A stretch of DNA of 64,000 nucleotides, taken from NCBI GenBank assembly GCA_965229505.1, contig OZ245881.1:2852001-2916000 (forward strand). The letters are read 5' to 3'. Shown here in pieces: positions 62,001-64,000 of this stretch. Origin of the DNA: UBA6059 sp040219045 (GTDB taxonomy: Bacteria > Bacteroidota > Bacteroidia > Cytophagales > Cyclobacteriaceae). Position 1 is the stretch's first letter. Every line of letters starts with the position of its first letter. The notes under the pieces were generated by a model. The model was not told the origin of the DNA. It was given only the letters and a program-made list of their open reading frames with translations, and did not search any database. A program made the position numbers and the translations under genes.

Positions 62001-62248
62001 GAGTTGCCGGCATCATAAGTCTTCCAAACACCACCACCTGTAGTGGTCATGTAGTAGGTCATAGGGTCACCAATGACGCCACTGGAGGCTACAGAGCGTC
62101 CGCCACGAAAAGGGCCGATGTTTCGCCATTTCACGGGTGCATAATGCTCGTTGAGGTCAACCGTAGGCTGAGGTGGAGTGGATTGCTTTTTCCTCTGCGC
62201 CCATAGGGTTGATGAGGAGAGAAGAAGAATGACTATTAGATATCTCAT
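59069..62248 (-). CDS. secreted BNR-repeat (sortilin/VPS10-like) beta-propeller protein
   Basis: About 1059 residues from the ATG at 62248, which begins a signal peptide (MRYLIVILLLSSSTLWAQ). The BNR blades (DAGNSW, STDAGKTW, SVDSGETW, NNGGKSW, TRDGGDNW) are numerous, arranged as in the paralogue at 3251-6262. The C-terminal Ig-like and helical portions also match that gene. Exported; partner and substrate unknown. Confidence 0.85.
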   Translation of the reverse strand: MRYLIVILLLSSSTLWAQRKKQSTPPQPTVDLNEHYAPVKWRNIGPFRGGRSVASSGVIGDPMTYYMTTTGGGVWKTYDAGNSWENISDGFFKTGSVGAIAVSESDPNVVYVGMGEHAPRGVMTSYGDGVYKSTDAGKTWQKMGLDLTRHIANIKIHPKNPDIVYVAAQGAVHGPTQERGIYKSTDGGETWRKVLYVDENSGASSLSMDMTNPRILYAAMWDHRRLPWQVVSGGPGSGIYKSVDSGETWFKIQEGLPKELGKIGISVSRDNPDKVYAIVESDTQKDQGGLFASNNGGKSWSRVSRDHRLTMRAWYYTEVFADPTDENTVYVLSPHALKSIDGGKTWSRMTGTHGDFHDLWINPYNGKNLVISNDGGAGISFNQGDTWSRQDNMPTAQFYRVNVDNVFPYRIYGGQQDNSSVVIPHRNPNGRDIDEHHWTYSAGGESAFLAFDPDNPRYVMGGSYQGSINVLDTRLGEGNRVMSAPIQYLAMEARDMKYRFNWNAPIIWSQHEPNVYYHGAQVLLKTKDRGITWEEVSPDLTRNEDSKQGLGGFPYTNEGAGGENYGTLSYVVESPHEKGVIWTGSDDGYVQITRDGGDNWTNVTPAGLKECLINAIEVSPHDPATAYIATTRYKFNDFTPAMYKTTDYGQTWTNISNGLPYGSYGRVVREDEERKDLLFTGTEMGVYVSFNGGQNWTPLQLNLPIVPITDLIVRHGDLVAATQGRSFWVLDDLGLIRQYSGGTNEFKLYQPEDAYRVSGGSELDSSSPDVDGMSTFSGVNPATGVVIYYSLDSDSLDLELEIKDASGNTVRTLSSTKDPSFVSYPGGPSADPVLSNKVGLNRIVWDMRYPTMTGVPTVYIEGSYSGHKAAPGEYTVTLKAGDQSSSSSFTIMPNPLIEASDADYQLQHEVMSSIEGRVNDVHTKVNSMAKVREQVEAIIDRLTDDPKYQDLISQGKELLKKLVNWDEELVQRKSEAYDDTINFENKLTASYLFVNGQLNSNVPFVTKGAQEQFQLLEGQWKTLEAQYQEMLNKDIPSFNESLNNAGVGVISSDFEESIP

Positions 62249-62395
62249 AATATTAAGAAGGTTTGAGACAAGGTAGATTAACCCTGAATGGGTTGGAAGG
62301 ACAATTATTTGGATGGTGATTGATAAAATAAATGAGCCATTGAGCAACTAGATTTTCCCGCTCATCTTGTACTTGTAACAGAAAAAAACATTTCA

Positions 62396-62403
62396 TACGT
62401 TTG
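62396..62403 (+). promoter_or_regulatory. candidate -7 box
   Basis: TACGTTTG fits the Bacteroidota TAnnTTTG pattern, with TTGTAC about 24 bases upstream as a weak -33 element. Being only 8 bases before the ATG at 62411, it would produce an almost leaderless mRNA. Confidence 0.3.
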
Positions 62404-62410
62404 TTGCTAA

Positions 62411-62845
62411 ATGATGAAGTTTCTTTCAGGCTTTCTTCTTGCACTGCATATATTCCTGCTAAGTGGGAATGTAAATCTTTATGCCGAGGCAAAGCACTAC
62501 GAAACTGTCATCTCGGGTGAGGAGGACTTCACAAGTGCCAATTTATCGGACACTGAATTTCTAAAGGGACGCCAAAGCCTATACTTTAGAGAAGCTCCGA
62601 ACAAATCCAGAAAGTCAAGCTTTGATTTCATTATTGATTTTGCGGAAGTTGAAGAAGAGGATGATAAGTCCGGTGCGCACAAGAAGTTACTGGAACGCAA
62701 TCCATATTATACTTCGCTGTTCCTTGCTCATTTAACCGGGTTTTTCTTTAATTCCGACCTGAATCAGTGCTTTACATTCGTAGAGCATTTTTCGCTTGAA
62801 ACCTCCTGCAAGAGACACGTCATGTGTCAGGTCTTCAGGATATAG
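62411..62845 (+). CDS. small exported protein upstream of an RND efflux operon
   Basis: 144 residues, or 143 if the second ATG (62414) is used. The hydrophobic start MKFLSGFLLALHIFLLSGNVNLYA is a signal peptide. The rest is charged, with no recognised domain. Separated by 138 bases from the efflux adaptor gene; likely the first gene of that operon, but its role is unknown. Confidence 0.55.
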   Translation: MMKFLSGFLLALHIFLLSGNVNLYAEAKHYETVISGEEDFTSANLSDTEFLKGRQSLYFREAPNKSRKSSFDFIIDFAEVEEEDDKSGAHKKLLERNPYYTSLFLAHLTGFFFNSDLNQCFTFVEHFSLETSCKRHVMCQVFRI

Positions 62846-62983
62846 TACCAACTCCTTCTTAGGTTTTTCTATAGGCCATTTACATTCAGACTTCACCGCT
62901 AATTAATGCACTGAGGTCTGAGGGTTAGCGCATGAATTTGCTTAATCCACTAATTAATCATCATCATTTAAAACCATACTATT

Positions 62984-64000
62984 ATGAAACGAATTCTCGT
63001 ATCTGTGATTTTGAGTGCTTTACTGTGGCACTCGAGTTGTGAACCACACAATGAGCATCATGAAGCTGAAGCTAAATTTTTAGTGACTAGTCCGGTCAAA
63101 ATGGACACCTCTGTAACCAAAAAGTATGTATCACAAATCCATTCCGCGCAGCATATAGAGCTGAGGGCACTCGAAAGAGGTTATCTGGAGAAGATTTTCG
63201 TAGACGAAGGACAGTTTGTGAAAAAGGGACAGTTGATGTTTCAGGTCATGCCCAGACTCTATCAAGCGGAGCTTCAAAAGGCCGAAGCTGAAGCACACTA
63301 TGCGGAAATAGAGTATCAAAACACCAAGAAACTCGCTGAGAGCAATGTCGTCGCACCTACAGAGTTGGCCTTGGCTGAAGCAAAGTTTGACAAGGCTAAA
63401 GCCGAGTTGGCCTTAGCTCAGGTACACCTTGATTTCACGCAAGTGAGAGCCCCATTTGATGGCATCATGGATCACTTTTATGTGAGACTAGGGAGTCTCT
63501 TAGAAGAAGGTGAATTGCTCACAACCCTGTCCGATAATCATGAGATGTGGGTGTATTTCAATGTACCTGAGGCAGAATACCTCGACTACAAAATTAAGTT
63601 CGATTCGGATCATCCCTTGCAGGTAAAGCTTTTAATGGCCAATAACAAGCTCTTCGATTATATCGGAGAAGTCAATACCATTGAAGCAGACTTCAATAAC
63701 GAAACAGGAAACATCGCTTTTAGAGCGACATTTCCTAACCCAAAAGGGCTGTTGAGACACGGTGAGACAGGTAGTGTGCTGGTAGAAGCGCCACTCGTCG
63801 ATGCATTGCTGATTCCTCAGAAGACAACTTTTGAGATTCTTGATAAGAAATATGTCTATGTCGTGGATGAGGACAATATCGTGAGATCGAGGCAAATTAC
63901 CGTCGGTTCAGAGCTGACTCATCTTTATGAGGTAACCGCCGGCTTGAAAGAATCGGATAGAATAATCCTTGAGGGTCTACGAAAAGTGAGAGACGGTGAC
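62984..64000 (+). CDS. RND efflux periplasmic adaptor (HlyD/MFP family), cut by window edge
   Basis: At least 339 residues from the ATG at 62984, continuing past the window end. Lipoprotein signal (HSSC at about 19). The coiled-coil hairpin, RAPFDGIM lipoyl segment and VEAPLVDALLIPQKTTF barrel are all in the order of membrane-fusion proteins of AcrA type. It would bridge an inner-membrane RND pump and an outer-membrane channel; those genes should follow beyond 64000. Confidence 0.9.
   Translation, partial: MKRILVSVILSALLWHSSCEPHNEHHEAEAKFLVTSPVKMDTSVTKKYVSQIHSAQHIELRALERGYLEKIFVDEGQFVKKGQLMFQVMPRLYQAELQKAEAEAHYAEIEYQNTKKLAESNVVAPTELALAEAKFDKAKAELALAQVHLDFTQVRAPFDGIMDHFYVRLGSLLEEGELLTTLSDNHEMWVYFNVPEAEYLDYKIKFDSDHPLQVKLLMANNKLFDYIGEVNTIEADFNNETGNIAFRATFPNPKGLLRHGETGSVLVEAPLVDALLIPQKTTFEILDKKYVYVVDEDNIVRSRQITVGSELTHLYEVTAGLKESDRIILEGLRKVRDGD

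Overview
The window looks like chromosome of a Bacteroidota bacterium, most likely a Cytophagales-type marine or soil lineage. The grounds are gene content: many lipoproteins with a Cys directly after the signal peptide, two PadR plus MacB/FtsX-permease pairs whose permease has an N-terminal prefix domain, sortilin-like BNR-repeat proteins, a DUF1080 protein, an LVIVD-repeat lipoprotein, an ECF sigma/anti-sigma pair, and several OMP_b-brl-type barrels. This is inference from family distribution; no rRNA or other taxonomic marker is present. I see no tRNA, rRNA, CRISPR array or replication origin.

Layout. 1-8.4 kb: envelope and stress genes (lipoprotein, DsrE-like protein, universal stress protein, CPA1 antiporter, BNR-repeat secreted protein, HExxH protein, DUF1080, cytochrome c). 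8.4-17.2 kb: a large outer-membrane barrel with a kinase-like N-terminal part, an HD domain fused to a Pycsar-type membrane domain, dehydrogenases, a thioesterase, DUF3137, and a non-coding stretch with a dispersed repeat. 17.5-20.5 kb: first PadR/permease pair. 20.9-31 kb: a nearly all-minus block of exported proteins (DUF711, TlpA-like, barrel, LVIVD, cyclase-family, penicillin acylase, PAP2) ending with a barrel-bearing anti-sigma factor and its sigma gene. 31.3-35 kb: second PadR/permease pair with an operator-like inverted repeat and a strong terminator. 35-49.3 kb: DinB-like, BCCT carrier, nitrilase, a tightly overlapping four-gene HEPN/MNT cluster, a third permease, an S9 peptidase, a MazF toxin-antitoxin pair, and an APC permease coupled to an aldo-keto reductase/RidA fusion.

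49.3-55.8 kb is the accessory hot spot. Two almost identical REP-associated tyrosine transposase units, each with REP hairpins at both ends, lie near three copies of the 3' end of one TPR-protein gene. An AT-rich acyltransferase gene sits between about 400-bp direct repeats made from the TPR 3' end and the start of the next gene. 55.8-64 kb returns to ordinary chromosome: metallo-beta-lactamase-fold hydrolase, DinB protein, Tat-exported dienelactone hydrolase, a second BNR giant, and the start of an RND efflux operon.

The most unusual signal across scales is a 10-mer, TTSCGGTAGS, found 22 times on both strands, in several reading frames and between genes, where about 0.5 copies are expected under a uniform-base model. 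The strongest candidates for new biology are this word, the mobile RAYT units with the rearranged TPR locus, the HEPN/MNT cluster with its extra small ORF and membrane protein, and the kinase-like domain on an outer-membrane barrel.
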